Positions 46,162-57,948 of a stretch of DNA of 64,000 nt are shown here, in pieces. The DNA lies in NCBI GenBank assembly GCA_037176845.1, contig JAYKXP010000018.1, positions 558,001 through 622,000 on the forward strand. The letters run 5' to 3'. The position numbers were made by a program, and so were the translations under genes. This DNA comes from Paramarasmius palmivorus. Its lineage: Eukaryota; Basidiomycota; Agaricomycetes; Agaricales; Marasmiaceae. The notes under the pieces are model-generated. The model saw only the letters and a list, made by a program, of their open reading frames with translations, did not search any database and had not been told where the DNA came from. Within the stretch, counting starts at the first letter, position 1, and every line of letters begins with the position of its first letter.

Positions 46162-47555
46162 ATGAGCCCTTCCTTTCCCACAACTTCTTCCTCAGCTCGA
46201 ACGCGTGCTATCGATGGAAAGTCAGGAAATAGTGGTGGTAGGAAAAAAGTTTGTTCATCACCAACGAGATCGACCTTGGATACTGGTTCTACGGTGGATC
46301 CCGCCGAGCTGCCCTTGTTTACAAGCATGCCTTGGATTACTGGGTACGTCCTTTGCAAAAAGGATCGACACAAACTCCTTCCGCCTGATTTAAGGGTGAG
46401 TTATCTCTTCTGGATACCGCGATAGCGCTGAATGGGCACCCTTTCACACAGAATCTGGCCTCATCTTTGATACAGGAGCTCCGGATGGGTTACGAAAATA
46501 ACCATGTGTGTCGAGATGTGTTAGAGAACCGGATTTGCTTGCACCCCAACCAGAAGTCAGTCGGCCCATTGGTACCGGTTCTGTTTGGTCTTCGCTTCCT
46601 GGATGTTGCATGCATGGTTTCGGGTTCAAGCACGGTCCCTGGCGTACATTCCAAACCAAAGACGGTACTACAGGGATCAACTGCGAAGTTGGTTTGTATC
46701 TTTTTTCCACTAGTCTTCGATTACAGGCTGACGGTTCATTTAGCGAGGAGTTGGGTCTCTTTCGGAACAAAAAGGGTGGCCTTCTATATTGCTGCATTTG
46801 CGGACCCTTTTGCACCTTTCGGGTTGCGGCAACCAGGCTATTTCGTCGCCGCACGAAACAGCAGGTAGTCCTGTCCGTCAGCTCGTCCTTGCAGCGTCTC
46901 GTCAGTTGGGATCCATATCCAGTCGACCTACAGATACCGAGGTGACGAAAGCCTTGACTAACTTGGATGCTGCTGCTCTTTTCATGAATTATATGATCCA
47001 GGTCAGTGTTCCGCTTGAACCCAAGCTACTTTTGACACGTCGGTTTAGGGTCGCCACGATTTACCGTCATCGTCGGAAGATTTAGTGTCAGAGTTGACGG
47101 GGTGAGTTTTAGCTTTTTAGCGGCTTATCCTTGATGTTGAGTGATTTCTAAGAGCCGCACGGAAAGAAGGCATTTCAATATATATCGCTGACACAGCGCC
47201 GCCGATTACTCGCCTCAGACAGCCTTTGCTTCTGGCGTTAGCGGTTTCACCTCTTATATTGCTATCGGACATTGCGCCGCTGTCGACGAACTTGACTCGA
47301 TTGCACATGATAAGAGTACGTTGTTCTTGAGATTATTGCCCGATTGTTCAATGCTCATTGATGTAGGCTTGGTATCATTACGGAAACAAGCGTCCTGGAA
47401 TGCTTGTACGAGTGGAAAGGACACTTTGGGGTCTTTTATTCGGGATCGCCAGAGGCCAGATGACTTCTTCGGCCGCGCTGGAGACGTTTCTGCGAGAGGT
47501 TTTCCCTCTATTATCTCTCGCATCGCCCGAAAGAGATTTCTTTCTCCCATACTAA
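46162..47555 (+). CDS. Orphan protein, 378 aa
   Basis: Six exons (46162-46395, 46452-46691, 46744-47001, 47049-47101, 47153-47315, 47367-47555) join with every phase matching, and stop at TAA. The best-supported part is exons 4-6: LVSELTG|AARKEGISIYIADTAPP, a hydrophobic LLLALAVSPLILL stretch, RAWYHYGNKRPGMLVRVERT, ending PERDFFLPY. The first ATG (46162) and exons 2-3 are less sure because more than one frame is open there. The hydrophobic stretch could anchor it in a membrane. No family is recognised. It ends only 73 bp before the next start codon on the same strand. Confidence 0.6.
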
Positions 47556-47628
47556 GTGAAGTCTGTCACACATCGTTTCTTGTTCGCTGAAATATATTGA
47601 CTTCGTAGGCTCAGGCGAGATCGCTGTT

Positions 47629-50128
47629 ATGCCTACTGCATTGGAGTATGATCATTCAGATGGGGCTATTCCGTGTAAGCGTAGGGCGATTTCCTCCGAG
47701 GAAAATGCCCTTGAACAGATCACAGTAGGAGGTGCCTTCAGTGTCGTAGAGAGTATGTTGATCTAAAGTTTTGCTTTGCTCAGCTCATTGGTAATATCAT
47801 GTGCAGGTTCATTTCGTATACCTGGCACTCTTGACAAGGAACCCGTTAACACCCTCATGGATATTAGGGCTTCGCTTCAGCGAACCGTAGGAGATCCCCC
47901 AAGGTCAGTTCTTACTTTCAATAAACACGGTCGTACCCCTTTGCCTGTGTCCTTTCTGATTGGACAAACAGTGATGACGAGTATCCGTGTGACAGTCTCT
48001 CCCCTCGTCGATTGGGTTCAGGATCCCTTACGCGTAGTTTTCCATGCTCAGATCGCTCAGAATGGGCTGGAGTCGGACTAGTGGGATCTCATGCTGCGCC
48101 TTCAGTATCGTTTCGGAGTTCGATACGGACACGTTCCTTTTGCTCAGATTGGAGAAAGGTATGCTTGGGATTTTTCGTTGTTTTCCATTGACATAACTGT
48201 GAATTATTCTAGCTGATTAAGGGTGACAGCTATTTACTCTTATCTCCTTCGAAAAAGCAGCGGACATATTGGCCCTCACTTTATGTGCGTGTCTAAATTC
48301 GACCTGACTAATCATCGCTGAAATTTGTTTTAGGATGCAGCAGCTTTGGACCTTGTTGCCTCCTTGCTCGATCGATCCAACGCCTACCAACAGAAGCATG
48401 GCAATACTTTGCTCTTCCACTGTCTAACATCATCAGCTAGTACATGCACCTCTATGGAAGATCTTCTATGCGCTTTAGCTGGTGCGCGGATTGAAGGGGT
48501 GCATTGTATTTCCTCCGATCAATGGCTCAGGTCCCATCGAGAGGAAAGCCTTTCGGGATCGATTCGTTCAGGTCATATTCTGATTTTTGGCAATGCATGC
48601 GGTGATGAATCGTCTTACAAAAGCGTTCTCGACGAAATTGGAGGATATAGAGAACTTCACGATGTTATCGGCAAGTGCCCTCGGCTTTGCTGGAGTGCAC
48701 TTCAAACGTTGACCCCATTCTTTTTCCTCTTTAGACTTTTCTCTGTCTGCCATGGAAAGGACTTCGTCTGAAGGTCCATTTCAGGCTTCTTTCTTGGATT
48801 TTGTTGAAGAAGGATGTACTATCGCTGGTAGGGGCAGGATTATGTGTTTTCCCAGCATACCGGACCGGCGTGATGGAAGCGTGCCTTGCCTACTGTCCAC
48901 CAGTGCCTTCTCTCGGGCTCACTCATTCTCCTTTCCTGGGTTGGAGACTCAGCAGGGTTGGCGCCAGTCTTTAAACTGGCATTTTGTTGGGTCTGCGAAT
49001 GCATACCATTTCCCCAAAACGGCTCCAGTGGGTTTCAACGTGGAAATTGCTGTCAAGGAAGGAGCGATATTGCTCTTCTTGGGGATGTCGTCGGGCAATG
49101 TGATGGGTCCTAGTACTATTAGCAGCGTGTTGGATAACGTGTTGGACAGCGACGATATCATTGGACTACTGTTGTTGGCTGGTGATAGCATGTAAGTTGT
49201 ATTTTCCGAGTCCTTCTTTGATGAGCTACTGACCGTCTTCGATGTTTCAAGTATCTTGCGACCGGCCACGCCACACTGCGTTATCCCCATCGAACCTACG
49301 GTGTATCACGGAAGCTATTTTTACTGCAAAAGCACTATGCAGCAGACGTATTGGAGCATTCTTCGTCGATTCCTGAACGGCAAATACGACTGTCTGGCTG
49401 ACAATGTAGCTTCATTGGACAAGCTTTCTTCCATTGCTGCATTTTGGCACAACGCAATCGCAAACCGTCCGTCTCATTACATGGGCTGTTGTACCAGTAG
49501 CCTAGAGTTCTCGCGGCATGTCCCCAATGCTCTTACACTCGACGGCATTACCGAGTTGTTCTCGCTGCTCGCTGTTGTGGAGTTTGGCACCCTATTATGG
49601 GATAGGCGATACCTAGCGGGAGGAATTTCGAACAAGTTGGAAGTATTGTATCAACAACTTCGACGTCTCGGGTTCGAAATCTTGGACGCCCTGAACAGGA
49701 ACATGCGGATACGTGACCAGGTATCTGGTTCTGATTTATCAGTATGGACCTTGTGGTATTCTTTTTTCGTTCAGCAATGTGTAGCGTTGCTGAAGATATA
49801 CGGTGGTCACGACAATTCGTTGATAACCCCCGCCGAGTTGAAGGTCCAGCTTCTTCTAGACTTGGATCGTGACAAGGTTATGTTATATCTTGTCCAAACT
49901 TTGCTCAGGGAAGATGTCTGCGAGTTTGGCAGTCCTATCAATTGTCGTCTATCTGCTAAGGACTGTATGACTTTCGAGTGGTCGTTGGTCCAGGATTTTG
50001 GTTCACGCTATCGCATTTGTGTTCACGCAGAATCGGGTCAACGCGAAGGTCCTGGACGCGAAGCGAGTTTCCCAGATGATCCAGTAAACGCTGAGCGTCC
50101 CGCAAAGAGGCTCCGCTCCGAACACTAG
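47629..50128 (+). CDS. JmjC-like (cupin-fold) protein, 716 aa
   Basis: Exons 47629-47752, 47807-47903, 47972-48158, 48213-48284, 48334-48670, 48735-49191 and 49252-50128 give 716 aa. The intron after 48670 uses a GC donor (GCAAGT). The middle of the protein resembles the JmjC-type proteins abundant in Agaricomycetes: LNWHFVGSANAYHFPKTAP, GAILLFLG, LLLLAGDSIILRPATPHCVI and VYHGSYFYCKSTM. The second iron-ligand His (PATPH or VYHG) is present, but the usual first H-x-D/E pair is not obvious, so catalytic demethylase activity is doubtful. The C-terminus is basic (RPAKRLRSEH), fitting a nuclear protein. The start at 47629 (MPTALEYDH) is the first in-frame ATG. Confidence 0.65.
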
Positions 50129-50913
50129 CGTTTCTTGACGGCTTTACCCGGGTTCAGTTGTGCAACAAGCAAAGACGTTACTGGGGTACATAACGGGTTG
50201 CGGATCCGAGGTACGGTGCACAAGACGTGGATAGACCGCTTTGGAGCAACTTTGGAGATGATAGAGCCAACGAAGGGAACACGAGATCAAGATATCCGCA
50301 TCTTCGCAGGGCTGCGCAGAGGATATGGCGGCAAGGATACGAGCTGCAGGCAGCGTCTACAGGAATAGATACAGACCCTCCAACCATCCACACCAGTGTC
50401 ATACCCACAGGCTGCGGTATCTTTCCAAGTGTTAGATTCAAATTTGATTGTATGAACCATGCTCTAGCCCGTATAAGAGAGAAAATTAATCTTCAAATGG
50501 TGTACATATCAAAATGACTCTCAATGCCACGACCACGTTCAACCCGATGATGATTTTATAGACTTCCGGGTCAGTAAAGCGATTCTCAAGATGAAGGCAA
50601 GGGGAGGAAATTTCTTTTGTAATCCGATGGTGGTCGCCGCCATAGCTTTCTGGATGACCATGTTGTGATCATACTGGTAGCGTTCAATGAAAAACGTAAT
50701 AACTCCAATGAAGATACAGAAATGGTTGGGCGTAAAGAGTTAGGCGCGGTGGCTGTGCCAGGGTTTGACTGACTGCCGCTCGTGGTCACGTGCCAGAATG
50801 AGGTTTCCTAACGCGACGATGTCGACATTTGTCGCCATTCGAGGCTGCTCTGCCTGCACTCTTTTTACCTCGAAAATGTACTGCTTTGCAGCCCGCTCGA
50901 CACTTGGAACGCT
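50129..50913. promoter_or_regulatory. intergenic; upstream region of the F-box gene with CACGTG
   Basis: No coding frame is supported. A palindromic CACGTG lies at about 50,787-50,792, followed about 80 bp later by TACCTCGAAAATGT just before the F-box start codon; the same pair occurs at about 45.9 kb. Confidence 0.45.
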
Positions 50914-51976
50914 ATGGATGCCCTTCCGTCCGAACTCCTTTCGCAGATTTGTTCATTGGCATGCATCGATGAAGGCAAAACGTTCATCTCTCTCCGACTA
51001 GTTTCCACGAAATTCCGCGCTATTTGCATCCCTATGCAATATCAGACACTCTCACTATCCACACATGAAGATATATCTCGTGTTGCCGCGAAGCTATCTC
51101 TCATGCCTAGTCACCTTCGGAAGATATACCATCTTCATATCAGGTTTACGCTTCCTTCTCTGGCGGGCATGAAAGAGTTAATCCAGATAGCTCAACTCGC
51201 GGCACCAACACTCGAGACGCTTACGTTCACGTCGACCAGTCTAGCGGCTAGCTCGAGCATTATCGCACGACTATATCGTATACCTTTCCCGCGACTGGAG
51301 GAGCTCACGCTGCACGGAATTTACCCCATACCGGGACCCAACACCTGGATGCCAAGGTTGGAAAGGCTGCATCTCAGTGGGAACAGGAACCCCACAGGTC
51401 TTTTGCCGCAGATTGAAAGCGGTCGCTTACCTTCGCTCAGGTATCTGCGTATCTCGGGGATAGTGATGGCAGAAGGGTTCTGCAAGGAGCTGGAGGGTTG
51501 TTTGACTAGGTACAGGACGGCAATGGGGAATGCTGAAAGTCCGAAGAGGGCGTATCATGCATTTCCGCTGCAAAATCTCGTAATCCAGCCCGGACGAGAG
51601 CCTACGGATAAGAAGGATATAGCGATGATGGAATCGCTGAAAAGGCTAGTTGGACTACATGAGCGTTGGTTGGGAAAGGTGACGAGAGACGAGGACATGT
51701 TCCGAGTCGTGTTGGAAGAAAGAATACAAGATTCGTCCCTGGTTTGCGAAGCTCTGTACAGGGACTGGGCGAGTCGGCTAAAAGGAGTATGTCTTTTTCC
51801 GCTGTTTTCGTCGGAATCTACAGGGACTAATTACAGTTCCAGTAGCTCGTTCCGAATTGAGCGTCGAGGTACCCGTGTTTGCGAGTAGAGATGTCGGGGA
51901 TACCTTTCCCTCCGACCCAAGTCATATCGATGGAGTGTGTTTGCTGCACGAACATTGGCCAGACTGCTATCTATGA
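50914..51976 (+). CDS. F-box protein, 341 aa
   Basis: Two exons, 50914-51786 and 51824-51976, join in phase 0 (GTATGT...TACAG, an unusually short 37-bp intron). The N-terminus MDALPSELLSQICSLAC...ISLRLVSTKFRAI is an F-box, which links substrates to SKP1-CUL1 ubiquitin ligases. The rest has leucine-rich, LRR-like spacing (LEELTLHGI, LERLHLSGN, LRYLRISGI), which probably forms the target-binding part. Such genes are highly expanded in Agaricomycetes; the substrate is unknown. Confidence 0.8.
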
Positions 51977-53108
51977 TGTCTTTCTGTCGTCATGTTTCCC
52001 ACTGTGTCGCTCGTTGACGATCCAGACCCCTCCCGAGGATCAGCTGCTCAATATTCCGTACTATCGGTTAAGCTCAACGTTTATACGTGCGTTTTGAGTG
52101 GATGTTTTGGGAGGTTTTTCCTTGGTGGCTGGAGCCGGAGCATGCACTCACGATCTTCATCTTGATGCTTTCTGTCCGAAAGCGACGTTGGGACGTAATA
52201 CGTTGGGGCGTTTATACTGACACCTTGGGTGTATAGTAGCGTAGACGTCAATGCTACCGTTACAATAGGAGGATCAAAGAAGTCCAGCCAGAAATATACA
52301 CATGTGTGTCGAGCTTGAGTTTGTTGAACTGCCAATCAGAGGTTTCTCCGGCCACTTGAGGAATGGAATTCATAAACTTCTGGTTGCCATATCGCTGGCC
52401 AAGAATACTGACCAGCGTCCTTCGCCGGTGTCAAAGCCAACGTGCGCCACGAAACAAAACTGTCGAATAATGAAGGATTACCTGCGAACAATTTCTCACC
52501 CAATATCGTCATAGTCTCTTTGAATTCCGTGCGTTTTCCGTCGTTCTTATGGCTCTTCGGACCATTGGTCCGTATGTTATCTCTCTAAACTTCCAGCTTC
52601 GTTGGTTGAGGCCTGATTTATTCAACAAGGCGTCCCCTGAGTTTCTTTGACGTTTGCATTCCGGTTTTCAGGAGAAAAAATGGCTAAACTTACAAAGAAG
52701 ATGTTTTAGAGTGTAAAGATCTAGAAGGCAGAAGATCATCACTTGACCTCATGACTGGGGAGTCGGACTTGTGGGGAACATGCCAGTAAATAATTCGCAG
52801 ACTCGCTTGTGAGTTTGACAACAAACCTTCACGGATCTTCAACGAAGTATGTGCTCAAAAGTGCACCGGAGGCTGGATTAATGAGCCAAAATGGGTAGAA
52901 AGATTTATATCGTTGTATAGATGAAACTTGACCTGTCATTCATTTCCTTGTCACCCTGCGTCGCAGTTAAGAGAAGGGGGATATTGGAGTATGCTTTGCT
53001 AGCTAGACGTAGATCGTACAGGTTTCATTTACGGCCCTCCATGGGCCATATACACACCTCTAGATCACCGCTTCGTGAGATATTTCGACTCCATGAATGA
53101 CTGCCACA
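51977..53108. other. intergenic, one doubtful minus-strand ORF
   Basis: A minus-strand ORF at 52081-52335 contains VYFWLDFFDPPIVTVALTS, which could be a membrane helix, but it has no splice partners or conserved motif. The remainder, about 52.4-53.1 kb, shows nothing. Confidence 0.3.
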
Positions 53109-55087
53109 TCAGAACCATCCTTCACCTTCACCTCCGCCTCCGCGTCTCCGCAGCGGAAGGGGCAACCAAGGCCTCCTCGGCCGCCGACTTCCGTTGTTTC
53201 TGGAAAGTCCGATTTTACGAATTTTTGCGAGTTTGCGGAACAGAGCATACGAAGCAAGGAAAGCAAGGGTACCAGACATGAATGTCATACCGAAAAACGC
53301 GTAGGGGTGTGATTCCATGTGGTTCGTTAACTAGGGTGGACGGTTAATGGTACGAACATGGGATGAGGATCACAAAAGCTTACATTCATTCCAAAGAAAC
53401 CTGCAATAAGTGCCCCAGTGCCAACGCCGAACGTGGCTATAGATACCTGTTTAGATGGTCAGTATGCGCAGGGATTGACGGTAGTTGACATACCTGTAGG
53501 TCAAGAGCTAATAGCGCATTACGATTAGAGTCTAGTATAAGTTCCACTATTTCCTGTGTAGATTGTACGTTGCTCTGGTGGCATGAATGTGAATTCAGGA
53601 TCAGGCGTTGTAATTAATTTAGAAAATACCTCTATGTTGTCCACTTCGTTCACAATTTCCTCTACTTGCTTCGAGAACGTCTCGAGCAGAACTTCCAGAT
53701 CTTCGTGATCGTGAAGATTACGAGGAGTCCCATTCTTCTTGTCGCTCAGATACATGGCGACCAAATCCTCATCTGCCATCCGGTTAGCGTTTGTTCGTTA
53801 ATTCGGACTAGACGAAATACCTTGCTCCAAGACTTCCTCCAACGCTTCCATGACCTGACATAATTCTAGAACTCAGTACAGAGAACACCTAATTAGCATG
53901 TTACGCACGAGTTTCGCTCGGCTCTGGAAGCTCGCCAATCGTCTGGAATAATGAAGCAATCGTTTAAAGCGATCATGATCAATGTCATCCTCTAGTTCTG
54001 CCAACAGTCCACCGACAAGGTTGCGAATAAACACAAGTTCTGCTTCCAAGGCACTCAATACAGATAACAAAATAGACTCCAATGCCCTGGGAGTCGATCA
54101 ATCTCTGCGGTATCACCCAGAGGCAGAACTACGCACCTGAACTCGTAGGGTAAGCCGGATCCTTTGGTTTTCAGATTATGCTAATAAAATGGTCAGAATT
54201 AGGTTCATAGAAGGTAATCGCCACATGCCTCAAGATGATAAAGAAAGACGGAGTGTAGACGAGAGTCTGTTGAACCATACGTATCAAACAGAACCACGGT
54301 ATCTGCTTTGACGAGCGCTCGGATGTGCAAAATGTTAACCTATGGAATACGCGGAAATGAAGTCCAAAACCACGACAGACATGCGAAGAGACATACCAGA
54401 AAAGCCTCTTTTCGGACAAGTATAGTCGGAACGAGGTTAGGTACCCTGGAATCAATCTTTCGGAGGTCACGGGGCTGTCAAATCCACATGTTTAGATGAA
54501 TTTGAGGGACGAAAGTAGTACAGCGCCCACGTTAAGCTGATGCTCAGCACTCAAATCAGACTTCTTGAATTGTCCGGAGATAGTTTTCACATTGCCTGCA
54601 AACGGGCAGGGTTATTGAGACTGCGCTTGCATTAATTTAGAAAGTTCTCCACCTTCCGCATCCAAAACAGTACCTGGCCGACGCAGGTTAGTTTGAGGTA
54701 ACTGGTGAAAGCAACGCTAGACTCACAGCGTAGCATAAGGTCCGTCGGCTGTCGACCTTTCATAACCTTTTCTAGAATTGCTGCCTTCCCTGCTTCCTCC
54801 TCAGCTAGGGTGGGACCCGTTGATTGCGGTGGTGAATAATTTCGAAACCATGACATTTGACGCGTTCCGAACAAGTTTTTCACCGCAAACCCCTTGCACC
54901 ATGGGACTCCGATACTAAATTTTCCCTTCAAAGCAGGATGATTCCATTTTGTTTTCTGTAAACGTGTGGATGTTGAGAGCAATGCCTTGCATGACACGGA
55001 GTGGGGTCGACAGATCGATAGTTGTGCAAGAACACGAGGGTTTCGCGCTACATAGCTTGCAGATTGATTCCAGAACCCAGCATGCAT
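53109..55087 (-). CDS. MRS2: MRS2-type mitochondrial magnesium channel, 466 aa, 12 exons
   Basis: Mrs2 is the CorA-type pore that carries Mg2+ into the mitochondrial matrix. Exons (5' to 3'): 54727-55087, 54653-54673, 54531-54595, 54397-54474, 54229-54339, 54137-54180, 53909-54086, 53821-53854, 53630-53772, 53494-53574, 53384-53446, 53109-53330; all phases agree. The signature GMN is at about 391-393 (FFGMN). TM1 is IATFGVGTGALIAGFFG and TM2 is FFGMTFMSGTLAFLASYALF. Soluble-domain landmarks are DLRKIDSR, LPYEFRALESIL, YLSDKKNG and LILDSNRNALLALDLQ. The N-terminus (MHAGFWNQS..., many Arg/Ser, few acids) fits a mitochondrial presequence. Exon 2 is only 21 nt and the intron after 54229 starts GC. 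Confidence 0.93.
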
Positions 55088-55870
55088 CCCCAGATGGGAC
55101 AAATAGGGGGGAGAGATTGGGCCAGCGTTGACCAGAACGACGTTGAGAGCAAGAAAATTGTGACCTGTGACCGTGACGTCCCACCGCCGGCGACATTTTC
55201 TCCGATTGTTGTTAAAAATTTTTCAACCGAAACCAACATCATCGACAACCCCGCATCCCCACATTTCGGACTACATCTTCTCTAGGGCCTTCCACTAACC
55301 TACCGATTTGAATAAATACATCGATATCGGGCTCGGCTTCTAACCTTTGAAGCTGAAATTTAGGCTTTTCGTTCTCTCGTCTAGCCCTTCATCGACGATC
55401 GTCAAAGTATGTCTGTCTTAGCGAATTTACTGCCACGCATCATCCTCTAAGGTCGTCAGGGCACAGGTCGCGAGCCTGAGGCCTCATGATCATAGTCAAC
55501 TGTTCATCCAGATTTCTGCCTCTCTGCTGCCACTGCTCCGATTTTAGCTCGTACGTGATATGGACCAAGCAAGGGCTCTTTCTTTCGAAATCGAACCATT
55601 CAATCCGAGATCATTCCACTGTACCGGCGACGCACATATGAAAGCGGCGTGTAATCCATAGCGAGCATTCGTGATCGGAATATCCCGCTTTTGGGAAAAT
55701 GGCACGATGACAAGAGATCTAATGTTTGCACGTATCGAGCACTTGCACCCTCTTTGTGGTTCTATTATGATTGGCCCGTACAAATACTCGGGTTGCGTCT
55801 CTTCTTCCTCAATTCCCCTCGCCCCTCTCACCGCGACATGCCCTACGCCTAATCGCTCTAATAACCACCA
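55088..55870. other. divergent intergenic between MRS2 and the nucleotidyltransferase-like gene
   Basis: About 780 bp without a supported gene. It must contain both promoters. A short ORF on the minus strand (55,544-55,831) shows no recognisable feature. Confidence 0.4.
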
Positions 55871-56658
55871 ATGTCCGAGACTCGAAGGCTTTTGGAAGCG
55901 GCTAGAGCCCTGTCACAGCTCTTAGACGCCAACAACGTTGCTCACGCTTTCCACGGCAGCGTTTTGACGGCAGTTCTTGCAAACCTGCCCCAGAGCGACG
56001 TACGTGGTTATCTCAACGTGTCTACGCGTTTCTGATGTCTGGTCGACCAGGAGATCTATTGTGTAGTCGAGGGTGGGCAAGGGCAAGCTCACCCCTTCCG
56101 CAGAGTTCGCGATTCTATTGCCGGAAACGAAGACTTCGCAGTGATTCATTCGCCATGGACCAACCGGTACTCTATACCCTTGTGAAGGTGGCTTAGTACT
56201 CAGAAGATATATTAGACTCTTTATATCGTATCGTCGGCTCATACCGACCATCGAGGTGCGTTTGCCGTGTGCTCGAAGTTGTATAGACGCTTATTCGCCT
56301 GTCAAGATTGAAATTTTACCTGCAGGAGAATGTGGGCCCCGACGTCTTGACAGCAATACTATCATGAAGATTCAGAATATCCCCTTCCTGGCACTATCTG
56401 AGTTCATTCGAGCCAAGCTCAATTCATGGATGATGTGGGCGGCTGCTTCGCATCTATCTTTTTGTGTCTTGACATTGAATGGTCAATAATAGCGGCGGTT
56501 CCGACAGAGACGCTCAGGATATTTCATGGACTCTGTCCCGATATTGGAACCGGGTCGACATCAATCGGATTCCAGAGTTGGACATGAACACCTTCGTCAC
56601 TCGCCACTCGACAGCGGCACCTGCATGGTCGGCTCTCAGGAGGAAGTACGGCATGTAG
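55871..56658 (+). CDS. Nucleotidyltransferase-fold protein, 196 aa
   Basis: Five exons (55871-55999, 56051-56166, 56204-56255, 56307-56434, 56493-56658) give 196 aa. The sequence runs NNVAHAFHGSVLTAVLANLPQSD|EIYCVVEG, then HPFRRVRDSI, YRRLIPTIE|IEILPAG, PFLALSEFIRAKLNSW, GGSDRDAQDIS and YWNRVDINRIPE. A small N-terminal alpha/beta unit with G-S-V and a later acidic beta strand recall minimal nucleotidyltransferase folds, and similar proteins occur in Agaricomycetes. The usual paired catalytic Asp residues are not clear, so the enzymatic role is only suggested. Confidence 0.7.
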
Positions 56659-57368
56659 AGTGTAACTGCAACCGTATGTGTCCGTGTTTCGTTTCGGAGT
56701 CAATATTGGTACTTATCTTCTAACTTGAAGGTCACAGACAGCCGGGCTGCTATTATTCTTGAATAATAATCTTAATAATACGATATCTACGGTCCTGCGA
56801 ACCGCCAACATTGGAGACGGTCGCAGACTTCGCAAACAATAAATTGTAGCCTGCAGCGTGGTCCAAATCAGTGTCAACCTTGATCTTGAAGAGCTTACAA
56901 GCGATCCATGAGTTCTTGACGCTTAAGGTTAGTAGAACACACCTTCAAGACCTAAAAACCTTCGCGGCACGCTACCCCAACAAAACTGATCCCGATCGTT
57001 TGTGCAAAAACCCCTTGCCGTTTTGACGTGGTGTATTCGAATTTAAGGAAAGACGTCACTTGAGCTAAGAATAAGACTTACTTCTTGTGGCAGTCTTGAC
57101 CACACCTCCGCTAAGTTCCTAGACCAATCGGAAAGTCCATGTATATCTTCGTCGGGTTTGTATCTCTCAGAGACCATCAGCTGAGCATAGGGTTATTGGG
57201 GTAATAGAGATATGCCGGCATGCGCCGTCTTTCAGTCTTGAGTACGGGCATATCTGACGCCATTTGAGATTGATGATAGATAGCAGATAGAAGTAGTATG
57301 ATAGAGCAATCGCAACTTGTTGAGCCGTAGATTAGAGTTATGTTGCTCCGTGTGGGGCCATGCTTTCT
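56659..57368. other. intergenic, no gene seen
   Basis: Mostly 3' flank. A/T-rich words (ATAATAATCTTAATAATACG near 56,763) and no supported coding frame. Confidence 0.4.
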
Positions 57369-57821
57369 TTAGTGGAATGTCGTCGCGTGGATTCCACGTT
57401 TACCTGAAGTTCTATCGTAACCTGTGAGAGTATGCGATGGGGTTTGGTGAATAACATAGATGGATAAAACCGACTTGCCAGCTTCATCGCGGCAGGCAAA
57501 GTCAAGTAAGGCCAATTCTAGATCTAGTGGCGAGTATACCTGAGTCAATGAACCCGTCGGGAATGGAATCAGAGTGCCAACAACAAATCGTAATCCCAAC
57601 TCGTGACTGAGGTGTGGCCTGCCCGAGTCACACGAATCGGTCCAAAGGCGATAAGTAGTCAGACATCTGTCACCTTGGGTGGGGGTAGATGCAATACGAG
57701 AAGGAGAAATCGGAAAGGCCCTTCTAATGCCAACCCATGCGGAACATGTATATAATCTCCCACCGATACGGGGGTATGTTGTCCAGGACCTCGGCCGGTC
57801 CTGTAGGGCGGTCTTCGCCAC
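57369..57821 (-). CDS. Doubtful ORF of 150 codons
   Basis: An open frame of 150 codons reads ...YRLWTDSCDSG..., LRFVVGTLIPF and LELALLDFACRDEAGKS. It begins with GTG rather than ATG, and putative introns could also be placed in it, so the start and exon structure are unclear. No family is recognised. It lies immediately downstream of SIN3 on the same strand and could also be part of the SIN3 3' transcribed region. Confidence 0.25.
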   Translation of the reverse strand: MAKTALQDRPRSWTTYPRIGGRLYTCSAWVGIRRAFPISPSRIASTPTQGDRCLTTYRLWTDSCDSGRPHLSHELGLRFVVGTLIPFPTGSLTQVYSPLDLELALLDFACRDEAGKSVLSIYVIHQTPSHTLTGYDRTSGKRGIHATTFH

Positions 57822-57948
57822 GTAATCGTTGCTCTTGGTTAGGACCCTCGAGGCAAATTCACGTCAGAAAAGGCTATCCAATTTAGTACACTAAGCGAAA
57901 ACAAATGATACACACATCCCGACGAGTAATGATGACTGAAACAATATC

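Noticed and set aside
46452..46945. Alternative frames in the 46.2 kb gene giving longer ORFs
   Set aside because: They cannot be joined in phase to the well-supported exons 4-6, whereas the chosen frame can.
47321..47590. 89-codon ORF at 47.3 kb read as part of the JmjC-like gene
   Set aside because: Splicing at 47316-47366 gives a different frame that continues exon 5 of the preceding gene and ends at a TAA; the ORF is a shadow.
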